A DNA stretch of 10,137 nucleotides from an uncultured Candidatus Melainabacteria bacterium (GCA_937898445.1 CALEJY010000127.1:1-10137), one strand, 5' to 3'; shown: positions 1 through 6,127, counted from the stretch's first letter. Notes: generated by a model not told the origin, from the sequence alone. Program-made: numbers and translations.

Positions 1-180
1 ACTTTGTTTCACTGGTTCGAACTTGGTGTCTCCATAGGAGAGAGGATATTTTATCGTAACAGACTTTGCCTCTACGCATCTTTGCATCCAGGCATCTTAA
101 AAACAGGCGTAAACCATGATTATGAGAGGGTTTTAAACCATTGCCCCCCCCCCAATGAGCTTGTTTTCTTTAAATTTCAT
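1..180 (-). pseudogene. Candidate gene broken by a G10 tract (possible phase-variable ORF, 5' part only)
   Basis: The start signals look real: sigma70-type promoter at 216-244, Shine-Dalgarno GAGAGGA (187-193) six bases before the ATG at 178-180. The frame reads MKFKENKLIGGGAMV and stops at 133-135, because a run of ten G (144-153 on this strand) throws it out of phase. With 11 or 8 G the frame would stay open to the window edge, about 60 codons. The product is then basic, with a segment reading KPSHNHGLRLFLRCLDAKMR after the glycines, and I do not recognise it. Codons beyond the tract include CGC, CTG, CCC and TGC, which the neighbouring genes use little, so that part may be non-coding or acquired. 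It could be a phase-off contingency gene, a decayed gene, a sequencing error in the homopolymer, or chance. Confidence 0.35.
144..153. repeat. Homopolymer tract, C10 on plus / G10 on minus
   Basis: Ten consecutive C residues in an AT-rich setting, lying at codons 10-13 of the minus-strand frame that begins at 180. Tracts of 8-12 G are classic slipped-strand contingency sites in Campylobacter, Helicobacter and Neisseria. Here the length is off-frame by one base. Confidence 0.9.
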
Positions 181-215
181 TCTTAATCCTCTCTTTCTTT
201 CATTAATATGTTATT

Positions 216-244
216 ATTTTAACAGATTTTTTGTTGTTTTTCAA
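216..244 (-). promoter_or_regulatory. Promoter for the G-tract ORF
   Basis: On the minus strand, -35 TTGAAA (239-244), a 17-base spacer and -10 TAAAAT (216-221). The predicted start of transcription is near 209, giving a leader of about 29 bases that holds the Shine-Dalgarno GAGAGGA at 187-193. The boxes match the sigma70 consensus closely, but the AT-rich background raises the chance-match rate. Confidence 0.5.
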
Positions 245-259
245 GTAGTTGCCCCAATT

Positions 260-369
260 CTTCCCTATTTGTCATAGGGAAGATGCCTGAAAGGCAGATG
301 GGTGAAAGCTTGTAATATAATCTCCCTTACGGGATAGCACCCACCTAAATCCTCCCTCCAAAGGGAGGA
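260..369. repeat. Chain of perfect hairpins, probable dispersed intergenic repeat
   Basis: Several inverted repeats lie end to end. CTTCCCTAT (260-268) pairs with ATAGGGAAG (274-282) around loop TTGTC. TGCCT (284-288) pairs with AGGCA (292-296) around GAA. TGGGTG (299-304) pairs with CACCCA (338-343), enclosing a small TCCC/GGGA hairpin (323-334). TCCTCCCT (350-357) pairs with AGGGAGGA (362-369) around CCAA. The G+C content is above the surroundings and no convincing reading frame is present. This architecture resembles REP/MITE-type intergenic elements seen in multiple copies in many genomes. Only one copy is in the window, so the repeat nature is inferred. It lies directly downstream of the acetyltransferase gene, where it could also stabilise or end its transcript. 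Confidence 0.5.
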
Positions 370-378
370 CTTTATTTT
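350..378 (+). terminator. Terminator-like hairpin facing right
   Basis: A perfect 8-bp GC-rich stem (350-357 with 362-369) with a CCAA loop is followed on the plus strand by CTTTATTTT (370-378). It has the form of an intrinsic terminator for transcription moving right, but no plus-strand gene is visible to its left in the window. On the minus strand, the direction of the acetyltransferase mRNA, no T run follows the stem. It may simply be part of the hairpin element. Confidence 0.3.
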
Positions 379-379
379 G

Positions 380-433
380 CTTAGCTGCTTCACTTCTTAG
401 CTGCCTAGCTGCTTTTGCCTCTCTGCCTCTACG
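380..433. repeat. Short direct repeats TAGCTGC (x3) and TGCCTCT (x2)
   Basis: TAGCTGC occurs at 382-388, 398-404 and 406-412, and TGCCTCT at 416-422 and 424-430. The decamer TGCCTCTACG at 424-433 also occurs at 67-76, near the left edge. The repeats run up to and into the last codons of the acetyltransferase (stop at 429-431), so the end of that gene may have been set by repeat insertion or slippage. Confidence 0.5.
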
Positions 434-1019
434 TAGTTAAGTTATCCGCATCTGTGATTTGTCTTACAGGTTTACATGGGTTTCCGAACGCAACGACATT
501 TGATGGAATATCTTTTGTTATAACACTTCCGGCACCAATAACAACATTATCTCCTATCGTAACTCCTGGCATTACAGACACATGCCCGCCAAACCACACG
601 TTATTTCCGACTTTTATCGGATAAGCATATTCCAAACCTGAATTTCTTTCCTCTGTATCAAGCGGATGCCCTGCCGTGTAAAACCCACATTGCGGAGCTA
701 TAAATACATTATCACCAAACGTAATCTTTGCAGGATCAAGCATTACGCAATCATGGTTGGCATAAAAATTTTCACCAATCTCAATATTATAGCCGTAATC
801 ACACCAAAAATTCTGTTCAATCGTAAAATTTTCTTTCGTTTTACCAAACAATTCTTTCAAAATCTGTTTTCTCTCATCCATTTTTTCAGGAGAAAGCATA
901 TTATACCTATGACAAAGAGTTTTTGCCTTTGTTCTGTCATCTGCCAATTCTTTATCATAAAACGCATTATATAATTCGCCCGCAAGCATTTTTTCTTTTT
1001 CAGTCAAAAATTTCTCCAT
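429..1019 (-). CDS. Maltose/galactoside-type sugar O-acetyltransferase (Maa/LacA/NodL family)
   Basis: This 196-residue enzyme should transfer acetyl from acetyl-CoA to a hydroxyl of a sugar in the cytoplasm; the acceptor cannot be told from sequence. An N-terminal maltose-acetyltransferase helical domain (about 4-57, MLAGELYNAFYD) precedes a left-handed parallel beta-helix of hexapeptide repeats (about 74-185), including IEIGENF, ITFGDNV, IKVGNNV, VTIGDNV and VIGAGSV. The catalytic histidine expected in LacA (His115) is H118 in YTAGHPLD, and W142 sits at the usual CoA-side position. Length is normal for the family (about 183-203). The ATG at 1019 is chosen over an in-frame TTG at 1037 because AAGGAG lies five bases before it. 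It is divergent from mlaA across 98 bases. The 3' end abuts short repeats, so the last few residues (NLTT) may be atypical. Confidence 0.9.
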   Translation of the reverse strand: MEKFLTEKEKMLAGELYNAFYDKELADDRTKAKTLCHRYNMLSPEKMDERKQILKELFGKTKENFTIEQNFWCDYGYNIEIGENFYANHDCVMLDPAKITFGDNVFIAPQCGFYTAGHPLDTEERNSGLEYAYPIKVGNNVWFGGHVSVMPGVTIGDNVVIGAGSVITKDIPSNVVAFGNPCKPVRQITDADNLTT

Positions 1020-1024
1020 ATTCT

Positions 1025-1030
1025 CTCCTT
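1025..1030 (-). promoter_or_regulatory. Ribosome binding site of the acetyltransferase
   Basis: AAGGAG on the minus strand, five bases before the ATG at 1019. An upstream in-frame TTG at 1037 would place the Shine-Dalgarno inside the coding region, so this site fixes the start. Confidence 0.8.
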
Positions 1031-1032
1031 TT

Positions 1033-1061
1033 TTCAAAATAATATCATAAAACTATACTAT
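1033..1061 (+). promoter_or_regulatory. Possible promoter of the MlaA-hydrolase gene
   Basis: TTCAAA (1033-1038), a 17-base spacer and TACTAT (1056-1061) match sigma70 at four of six bases each. Transcription would start near 1068 and give a leader of about 50 bases with GAGAGGA (1108-1114) before the ATG. The opposite strand carries a possible -10, TATAGT (1052-1057), for the divergent acetyltransferase, overlapping this one, but no good -35 goes with it. All within the 98-base divergent gap. Confidence 0.35.
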
Positions 1062-1117
1062 TGAGTAATGAAGTTTCCACAACTCTGACGAAAAAATAAA
1101 TTTGTTAGAGAGGATTT

Positions 1118-3217
1118 ATGTTGAAAAAATTATTTATTACTTTAGGGATTTTATTATGTATTACTAATCTTTGTGGAGCAGAAGAACTACTAAAACAACA
1201 GAGCAAATACCCCGACTACGCTTATATGTATTTGGGGGCAGACAAATATGAAAAATTTAACCGAAAAGTTTTCGCATTCAATTTAGGCTTAAACAAATAC
1301 GCAATTCGCCCAATTCATATTTTGTGGTGTTCAATTATGCCGGAATACGGAATTGAACGCATACATAACGCATACAAAAACATTGAATACCCAAAAAGAC
1401 TTGTCAGCAGTCTTATTCAGAAAGATTTTAAAACATCAGGCACTGAAACCGTTAGATTTTTGACAAACACAACTTTAGGTTTAGGTGGAATGTTTGACCC
1501 TGCAAAGCATTTTTTCAAAATCGAGCCGTCAAACGAAGATATGGAACAAGCTTTGTCTAAATGCAAATGTTGCTCTGGTTCATACATCGTTTTACCTGTA
1601 ATGAACGGAACTACCGCAAGAGGAATTGCAGGAAAAATTTTAGATACATCTTTAAACCCGACAACATACGTAGGAACTCCGGTTCTTGCTATGGTAAAAG
1701 CAGGTTTGACAGTAAATAGAACTTCTTTTTCGCAACCGTTAATCAAGATGGTTGAATCAAATTACGCCGATCCTTATGAAATCGCACGAAAAATCTACGG
1801 GATAGACAATTTTATAAAATGTCAAAATTTGGATAGAAAAGAGGTTTTAGAAAATGGTTTTAAAACCGTTGAAAATGAGCTGCCACCTGATATTAACCCA
1901 GAACTTGTAAAAATGGATTTGAAAGACAACGACAAAACAAACAATGAAAAATTAACCGTTGCGGATATCATAAAAGGCGGTACAAACATTGATAACATTA
2001 TTTTAAAAAGTTACGATTTAGCAAATTCTCAACTTATGGCAGATTTGTTACTTGAAGATTACAATCCTCAAAACCCTGTTGTAGACTCAATGCGAACTGC
2101 TTTGTTTGAAAACAGAGATGTTAACAAATCTATTTGGAATGAGTTATCAATATGGAACAGAAGTTTTTCAAAACAAATTCACACAGGTTCAATTAGTATT
2201 ACAGATGGAAAACCTGACTACAAATTCAAATATATTATGCAAAAAGACAAAACTTCTCCTGTTGCGATAATTTACCCATCAATCGGAGAAGGCATACAAT
2301 CTCATCACTCTGTTGTTTTGGCAAAACTTTTTTATGACGAAGGATATTCCGTAATAATTCAGGGAAGTCATTTTCAATGGGAATTTGTAAAAAGTATGCC
2401 TGACAATTACGCACCGGGAGTTCCGACAGAAGATGCGCAACACTTAAAAAGTGTTACAACCCAAATAGTCAATCAGCTTGAACACAAATACAATTGCAAA
2501 CTCGGTGACAAAACCGTAATCGGAACATCTTTCGGCGCACTTGCAACTCTATTTTTGGCAGATAACGAATATCATCATAACACTCTAAACATCACAAAAT
2601 ACATCTCGATTTGTCCGCCAATAGACCTTTTGTACGCAATAAAACAAGTTGATAAAAACGGAGAAGATTGGCATAAAAACACAGACAATCTTCAACAACG
2701 AGTAGCGCAAACCGCTTCCAAAATCGTACAATTATCAGACTTGAAAAATGAAAAATCAAGTCTAAATATAAACAAACTTCCATTCACGGAAGATGAAGGG
2801 AAATTGATAACAGGATTTATTATGCACCAAAAATTGTCTGACGTAATATTCACACTGGAAAACACTCCGAAAAACAAACAAACCGATATTTATGAACGAA
2901 TTAACAACATGAATTACAGAGATTATGTTGAAAAATATCTTTTGAGCAAATATTCATTAGAAGATTTTGAAGAAAAAGTCAGTCTTTTGTCATTGGAAGA
3001 TTTTTTCAGAAACAACAACAATTACAAAATCTATCATTCTCTTGATGATTATTTAACCAATCAATCACAACTTAAAAAGTTAAAAATTTGCACAGGCAAA
3101 AATACAACAATCCTTAGTAACGGTTCGCATCTGGGATTTTTGTACACAAAAGAATTTTTAAACGATTTGAAAAACGAAATCAGATTAACTGACAAAACGG
3201 CTTTGAATAAAAATTAA
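1118..3217 (+). CDS. MlaA (VacJ) phospholipid-transport domain fused to an alpha/beta hydrolase
   Basis: 699 residues, far longer than ordinary MlaA (about 250). An export signal (1-21, lysines then a hydrophobic core ending CGA) leads to an MlaA domain at about 38-235. Its typical parts are EKFNRKVFAFN (45-55), IRPI (63-66), FLTNTTLGLGGMFDPAK (114-130), YIVLPVMNGTTARG (156-169) and NPTTYVG (180-186). MlaA normally sits in the outer membrane and removes misplaced phospholipid from the outer leaflet for the Mla system. After a charged linker (about 236-290) comes an alpha/beta hydrolase, about 375-690. It has an IYPSIGEG turn (385-392) that may form the oxyanion hole, nucleophile elbow GTSFG with S471, a likely acid at D643/D644 and a likely histidine at H671 (NGSHLGF). 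A phospholipid or acyl-ester substrate is suggested by the fusion but not shown. The N-terminus lacks a standard lipobox. GAGAGGA precedes the ATG. Its stop overlaps that of the convergent nucleotidyltransferase. No other mla genes are in the window. Confidence 0.85.
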   Translation: MLKKLFITLGILLCITNLCGAEELLKQQSKYPDYAYMYLGADKYEKFNRKVFAFNLGLNKYAIRPIHILWCSIMPEYGIERIHNAYKNIEYPKRLVSSLIQKDFKTSGTETVRFLTNTTLGLGGMFDPAKHFFKIEPSNEDMEQALSKCKCCSGSYIVLPVMNGTTARGIAGKILDTSLNPTTYVGTPVLAMVKAGLTVNRTSFSQPLIKMVESNYADPYEIARKIYGIDNFIKCQNLDRKEVLENGFKTVENELPPDINPELVKMDLKDNDKTNNEKLTVADIIKGGTNIDNIILKSYDLANSQLMADLLLEDYNPQNPVVDSMRTALFENRDVNKSIWNELSIWNRSFSKQIHTGSISITDGKPDYKFKYIMQKDKTSPVAIIYPSIGEGIQSHHSVVLAKLFYDEGYSVIIQGSHFQWEFVKSMPDNYAPGVPTEDAQHLKSVTTQIVNQLEHKYNCKLGDKTVIGTSFGALATLFLADNEYHHNTLNITKYISICPPIDLLYAIKQVDKNGEDWHKNTDNLQQRVAQTASKIVQLSDLKNEKSSLNINKLPFTEDEGKLITGFIMHQKLSDVIFTLENTPKNKQTDIYERINNMNYRDYVEKYLLSKYSLEDFEEKVSLLSLEDFFRNNNNYKIYHSLDDYLTNQSQLKKLKICTGKNTTILSNGSHLGFLYTKEFLNDLKNEIRLTDKTALNKN

Positions 3218-3870
3218 ATATGCAATTTTAACCAATTAATCAGTTTTTCGAAATAAAAATCTACGTTATCCAAAACATCCAAAGAGTTCCAATTCAAAAC
3301 TACAAGGAGAATTTCTTTATCCTCGCCATCAAGAGAATAAACCAATTCTCTTTTTGTATCAATGTAAGTATTTGAGCGCAAATAATACACAACCTGCAAA
3401 ATATAAAAGGCACTCTTGTAACCTTGATAAAGCACTTCTTCGTCTCGATTTTCATATAGATAACCTCGACAAATTTTGTGATACAGGTCTGCTGAATTAA
3501 TTTTTATCGCATTAAAAATATCTTCTCTTTTTAGTGGCGGAATAAAATTCAACAAATTTCCCTGCAAAGGCAAAGTGTCATTCAAAAGATGAAATAATTC
3601 AAATTTTGGCCAATTATAAATTTCATCTTCGCCACAAATAAACCCGTCAGCCTTTTCGTAAAACGGCATTGAATGCACGATATTTTTGTATTGCATCAAA
3701 TCTTCAAAAGAAAGTTTGTCCAAAATCACAACCAAATCAACGTCACTGTTTTCGGTTGCCTCTCCTCTTTTATAACTTCCTTGAAGTCCGACAAACTTTA
3801 TACGAGAACTAAACTCATCAAAGAGCTTGCGTGTAAATTCCTGTAACCAAATTTCAACATCAAATTCCAT
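3214..3870 (-). CDS. Nucleotidyltransferase-fold protein (GSx10DxD type) with a helical C-terminal region
   Basis: The 218-residue protein has the polymerase-beta-like nucleotidyltransferase signature at 31-45: GS (31-32) followed by DVD (43-45), whose aspartates would hold the metal. The fold transfers a nucleotide to a small molecule, protein or RNA. The target here is unknown. Residues from about 115 to 218 are predicted helical (SADLYHKICRGY, GYKSAFYILQVVYYLR) and resemble the helical substrate or HEPN-like domain of kanamycin-type enzymes; this is a weak structural impression. The ATG at 3870 is preferred over an in-frame GTG at 3969. The extra 33 residues would be hydrophobic and cross the promoter, and a near-consensus promoter puts transcription start on this very ATG, so the mRNA is probably leaderless. 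No Shine-Dalgarno is present. It is divergent from the EamA gene, and its stop overlaps the mlaA stop by four bases. Confidence 0.75.
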   Translation of the reverse strand: MEFDVEIWLQEFTRKLFDEFSSRIKFVGLQGSYKRGEATENSDVDLVVILDKLSFEDLMQYKNIVHSMPFYEKADGFICGEDEIYNWPKFELFHLLNDTLPLQGNLLNFIPPLKREDIFNAIKINSADLYHKICRGYLYENRDEEVLYQGYKSAFYILQVVYYLRSNTYIDTKRELVYSLDGEDKEILLVVLNWNSLDVLDNVDFYFEKLINWLKLHI

Positions 3871-3876
3871 AAACAG

Positions 3877-3905
3877 ATTATATATTTTTTTTGACAAAAT
3901 TTCAA
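3877..3905 (-). promoter_or_regulatory. Leaderless promoter of the nucleotidyltransferase
   Basis: On the minus strand, -35 TTGAAA (3900-3905), 17-base spacer, perfect -10 TATAAT (3877-3882). The six bases CTGTTT then lead directly to the ATG at 3870, so the predicted +1 is the A of the start codon. Confidence 0.7.
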
Positions 3906-3920
3906 TAGAAATAAATTTTT

Positions 3921-3929
3921 TGTTATAAT
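3921..3929 (+). promoter_or_regulatory. Extended -10 promoter of the EamA-TonB_C-GNAT cluster
   Basis: TGTTATAAT is a full extended -10 (TGn plus TATAAT at 3924-3929). The -35 position (3901-3906, TTCAAT) is weak, as is usual for extended -10 promoters. Predicted start is near 3936, giving a 20-base leader before the ATG at 3956. It is back to back with the nucleotidyltransferase promoter; the -35 regions nearly coincide. Confidence 0.5.
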
Positions 3930-3955
3930 AATTTGCGAAAGCCCTAAATAAAAAA

Positions 3956-4846
3956 ATGAAAAAGAACACAAAAGGAATACTTAGCGGAATTATAGCATCA
4001 ACAAGTTACGGCATGAACCCATTATTCGGGTTACCTTTGTATGCGCAAGGAATTGGAGTAAACTCAGTTTTATTTTACAGATATTTTTTCGCTGTTTTAA
4101 TTTATTTTGTATGGCTAAAATGCTTCAAAAAAGTTTCACTAAAAATAGCTAAAAAAGAACTTATTCCGCTATTCTTTTTGGGAATATTCTTTTCGCTATC
4201 GTCATTAACCCTATTTGAAGCATTTCACTATATAGAAGCCGGAATTGCCTGCACAATTTTGTTCATATATCCGGTTATGGTTGCAATAATAATGGCGATT
4301 TTCTTCAAAGAAAAAATTACCAAAACCGTCATCACTGCAATAATTTTAACCTCAATCGGAATAATCCTTTTATATAACGGGAAAACCGGAATGACATTGA
4401 GTTTGAAAGGGATAAGTATTGTCCTCTCATCAGCTCTTTTGTACGCACTTTATATAGTTGGCGTAAGAACAATTAATTCCGTAAAAAATATGGATAGCGC
4501 AAGATTGAGTTTTTATGTAATGCTATTTGGGTTGTTAGTTTATGTCATAAATCTAAAATTCTGCACAGAATTGCAAATTTTGCCACACACTACATCATGG
4601 CTATTTGCAATCGGTTTAGCACTATTCCCAACAATAATTTCTTTAGAAACAATCACTATTGCAATTCAACTCATCGGCTCGACTAATACCGCAATCTTAG
4701 GAGCATTGGAGCCATTGACTGCAATATTCTTCGGAATTTTATTCTTCCACGAACAATTAACCATTAGAATTTCTATAGGTGTAATTTTGATTTTGTTCGG
4801 CGTATTCATGATAATTTCAAGAAAAATGAAGGTTGACAAAACATAA
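3956..4846 (+). CDS. EamA-family (drug/metabolite transporter superfamily) permease
   Basis: A 296-residue inner-membrane protein made almost wholly of hydrophobic segments, consistent with ten membrane helices in two EamA repeats (about 5-140 and 150-288), the normal size of the family. Each repeat ends with the usual EamA pattern of a proline-containing helix followed by an acidic residue: IYPVMVAIIMAIFFKEKIT (104-122) and LEPLTAIFFGILFFHEQLT (251-269). Members export or import amino acids, nucleotide-related compounds or other metabolites, and the substrate cannot be predicted. No clear Shine-Dalgarno precedes the ATG. An extended -10 promoter lies 26 bases upstream. It is followed after 21 bases by a secreted TonB_C-like protein, whose own -35 box lies inside the last codons of this gene. 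Confidence 0.85.
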   Translation: MKKNTKGILSGIIASTSYGMNPLFGLPLYAQGIGVNSVLFYRYFFAVLIYFVWLKCFKKVSLKIAKKELIPLFFLGIFFSLSSLTLFEAFHYIEAGIACTILFIYPVMVAIIMAIFFKEKITKTVITAIILTSIGIILLYNGKTGMTLSLKGISIVLSSALLYALYIVGVRTINSVKNMDSARLSFYVMLFGLLVYVINLKFCTELQILPHTTSWLFAIGLALFPTIISLETITIAIQLIGSTNTAILGALEPLTAIFFGILFFHEQLTIRISIGVILILFGVFMIISRKMKVDKT

Positions 4847-4861
4847 ACAAATACCTATCAT
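4833..4861 (+). promoter_or_regulatory. Leaderless promoter of the TonB_C-like protein
   Basis: Perfect -35 TTGACA (4833-4838, inside the end of the EamA gene), 17-base spacer, -10 TATCAT (4856-4861). Six bases (AGAGTT) then precede the ATG at 4868, so predicted +1 is the start codon itself. This would let the TonB_C-like and GNAT genes be expressed apart from the transporter. Confidence 0.65.
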
Positions 4862-4867
4862 AGAGTT

Positions 4868-5680
4868 ATGAAAAACTTTGGAATTTTAATGGCTCTATTT
4901 GTTATGTCTTGCGGTTTGCTGATATCATCGGCATCCGCAGAACCTATTCGTCTTCCTCAAATTGGGGACAATTCAATTGACTATTATAGTATTCCCGATC
5001 GACCAGGCTCTATTGGTTGGCAATACACTGATGACAACGATTATACAGATTTGTTACCATATATGTTAAATCTTAGCAAAATCATAGATAATAAATGGAG
5101 TTATAAAATTTCAGGATATACAAAAGATGATTATTTAGCAATTGTAAATCTTACGATATACAGAGATGGAAGTTTTTCTACTCCTAAAATTGTAAAATAT
5201 CCGGCAAAAACTGATTATATGCAACAAGTACTTAATACATTGAACAACTTTGACCATCTACTATCTTTGCCACAATCATACAATAGAAATGAACTTTCTG
5301 TAAATTTGCTTTTTATTCCGAAAGGTTCTTCAAAAGAACAACTTGAAAAGGCTGATGCAATAGATTTAGCACAATACGCTAAAGACACAAACAATAAAAT
5401 AAATAAAAAATTTCAGTCTACACCAAATCTAAATATAAACAGTAACTCTCGTACCGCAGTATTATTCAAACTTAAAAAAGATGGAAGTCTTGTCGATAAT
5501 AAAATTTTAATTTTTCAATCTTCCGGAAACGCTAAATTCGACCAAACTACAATTAATACAATAAAAAATTGTCATTACAATCCACTTCCTGAAAAATATA
5601 CTTATGATACATTAAACACAATCATTATATTTGAAGCCCGAGATTCTAGCTCATACAACTCATATTCCTCAAGACATTAA
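4868..5680 (+). CDS. Secreted protein with two TonB-C-like domains
   Basis: 270 residues with a clear signal peptide (1-24, cleavage after ASA, leaving EPIRLP), so periplasmic or exported. Two similar modules follow: about 75-152 and about 193-257. Each runs strand-DG-strand-helix-P-strand: NLTIYRDGSFSTPKIVKYP ... LPQ in the first, LFKLKKDGSLVDNKILIFQSSG, NAKFDQTTINTIKN and PLPEKY in the second. The second fits the C-terminal domain of TonB/TolA-type energy transducers well (strand, DG, SSGN, FD, P-LP); the first is more divergent. There is no retained N-terminal membrane anchor and no proline-rich linker, so it is not an ordinary TonB. It may bind outer-membrane or peptidoglycan partners. 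The C-terminus is a Ser/Tyr-rich tail. The promoter predicts a leaderless mRNA. GNAT follows six bases later, and the two are likely cotranscribed. Confidence 0.7.
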   Translation: MKNFGILMALFVMSCGLLISSASAEPIRLPQIGDNSIDYYSIPDRPGSIGWQYTDDNDYTDLLPYMLNLSKIIDNKWSYKISGYTKDDYLAIVNLTIYRDGSFSTPKIVKYPAKTDYMQQVLNTLNNFDHLLSLPQSYNRNELSVNLLFIPKGSSKEQLEKADAIDLAQYAKDTNNKINKKFQSTPNLNINSNSRTAVLFKLKKDGSLVDNKILIFQSSGNAKFDQTTINTIKNCHYNPLPEKYTYDTLNTIIIFEARDSSSYNSYSSRH

Positions 5681-5686
5681 AAAATT

Positions 5687-6127
5687 ATGATTAGAAAAAT
5701 AAAACCAACAGATAGAGATTTTTATATAAATTCGGTCAAAGCTTTTTATAGCTCTGATGCGGTTTTGCACGATATTCCAACGGAGCATATAACCAAAACA
5801 TTTGATGAATTGATGAGATCCGACACTTATATTGAATGTTTCATTTTGGAAAAAGATAATCAAAAAGCCGGTTATGCACTTTTAGCCAAAATGTTTTCTC
5901 AAGAAGCTGGCGGAGAAGTTATTTGGATTGACGAAATCTTTGTATTACCACAATTTAGGTCAATTGGATTGGGAAGTGAGTTTTTTAAATTTATCAAAAA
6001 GAACTCAAATGCCACAAGATTTCGCCTAGAATTTTGCCCTGATAACAAAAAAGCAATTGAAGTCTACAAAAGACAAGGTTTCACACCTTTTGGATACGGT
6101 CAAATGTGCTATGATGTCAAAGCTTAG
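5687..6127 (+). CDS. GNAT-family N-acetyltransferase
   Basis: A complete 146-residue GNAT fold. Motif A with the acetyl-CoA pyrophosphate loop is at 82-103 (DEIFVLPQFRSIGLGSEFF), with the expected R-x-x-G-x-G as R91-S-I-G-L-G96. Motif B follows as the FCPDNKKAIEVYKRQGFTPFGY stretch from 116, with the usual N120, A123, Y127 and G131F. The acceptor amine (metabolite, peptide or aminoglycoside-like compound) cannot be told. It begins six bases after the TonB_C-like gene, without a clear Shine-Dalgarno, which suggests cotranscription. Its TAG stop overlaps the TAA of convergent ispD by four bases. Confidence 0.85.
   Translation: MIRKIKPTDRDFYINSVKAFYSSDAVLHDIPTEHITKTFDELMRSDTYIECFILEKDNQKAGYALLAKMFSQEAGGEVIWIDEIFVLPQFRSIGLGSEFFKFIKKNSNATRFRLEFCPDNKKAIEVYKRQGFTPFGYGQMCYDVKA

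Noticed and set aside
10..45. tRNA-like T-arm sequence GGTTCGAAC near the left edge
   Set aside because: The flanking bases do not form a proper T stem (position 61 is not C next to the loop) and no acceptor stem or anticodon arm can be drawn on either strand within the visible sequence.
4..186. Plus-strand open frame of about 60 codons across the C10 tract
   Set aside because: It begins with TTG, has no Shine-Dalgarno or promoter, and its product looks like no known protein. The opposite strand has much better start signals.
1417..1746. 109-codon minus-strand frame inside the MlaA domain
   Set aside because: Shadow of the real gene: the plus frame has clear MlaA motifs and the opposite frame has no start signal.
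3214..3870. MNT-HEPN toxin-antitoxin system
   Set aside because: Those systems have two adjacent genes on one strand. Here the nucleotidyltransferase is alone, with unrelated neighbours; its helical C-terminal region is part of the same protein.
3871..3969. N-terminal extension of the nucleotidyltransferase from a GTG at 3969
   Set aside because: The extension would be Phe/Tyr-rich, would cross a near-consensus promoter and overlap the start of the divergent transporter gene; the ATG at 3870 fits the promoter.
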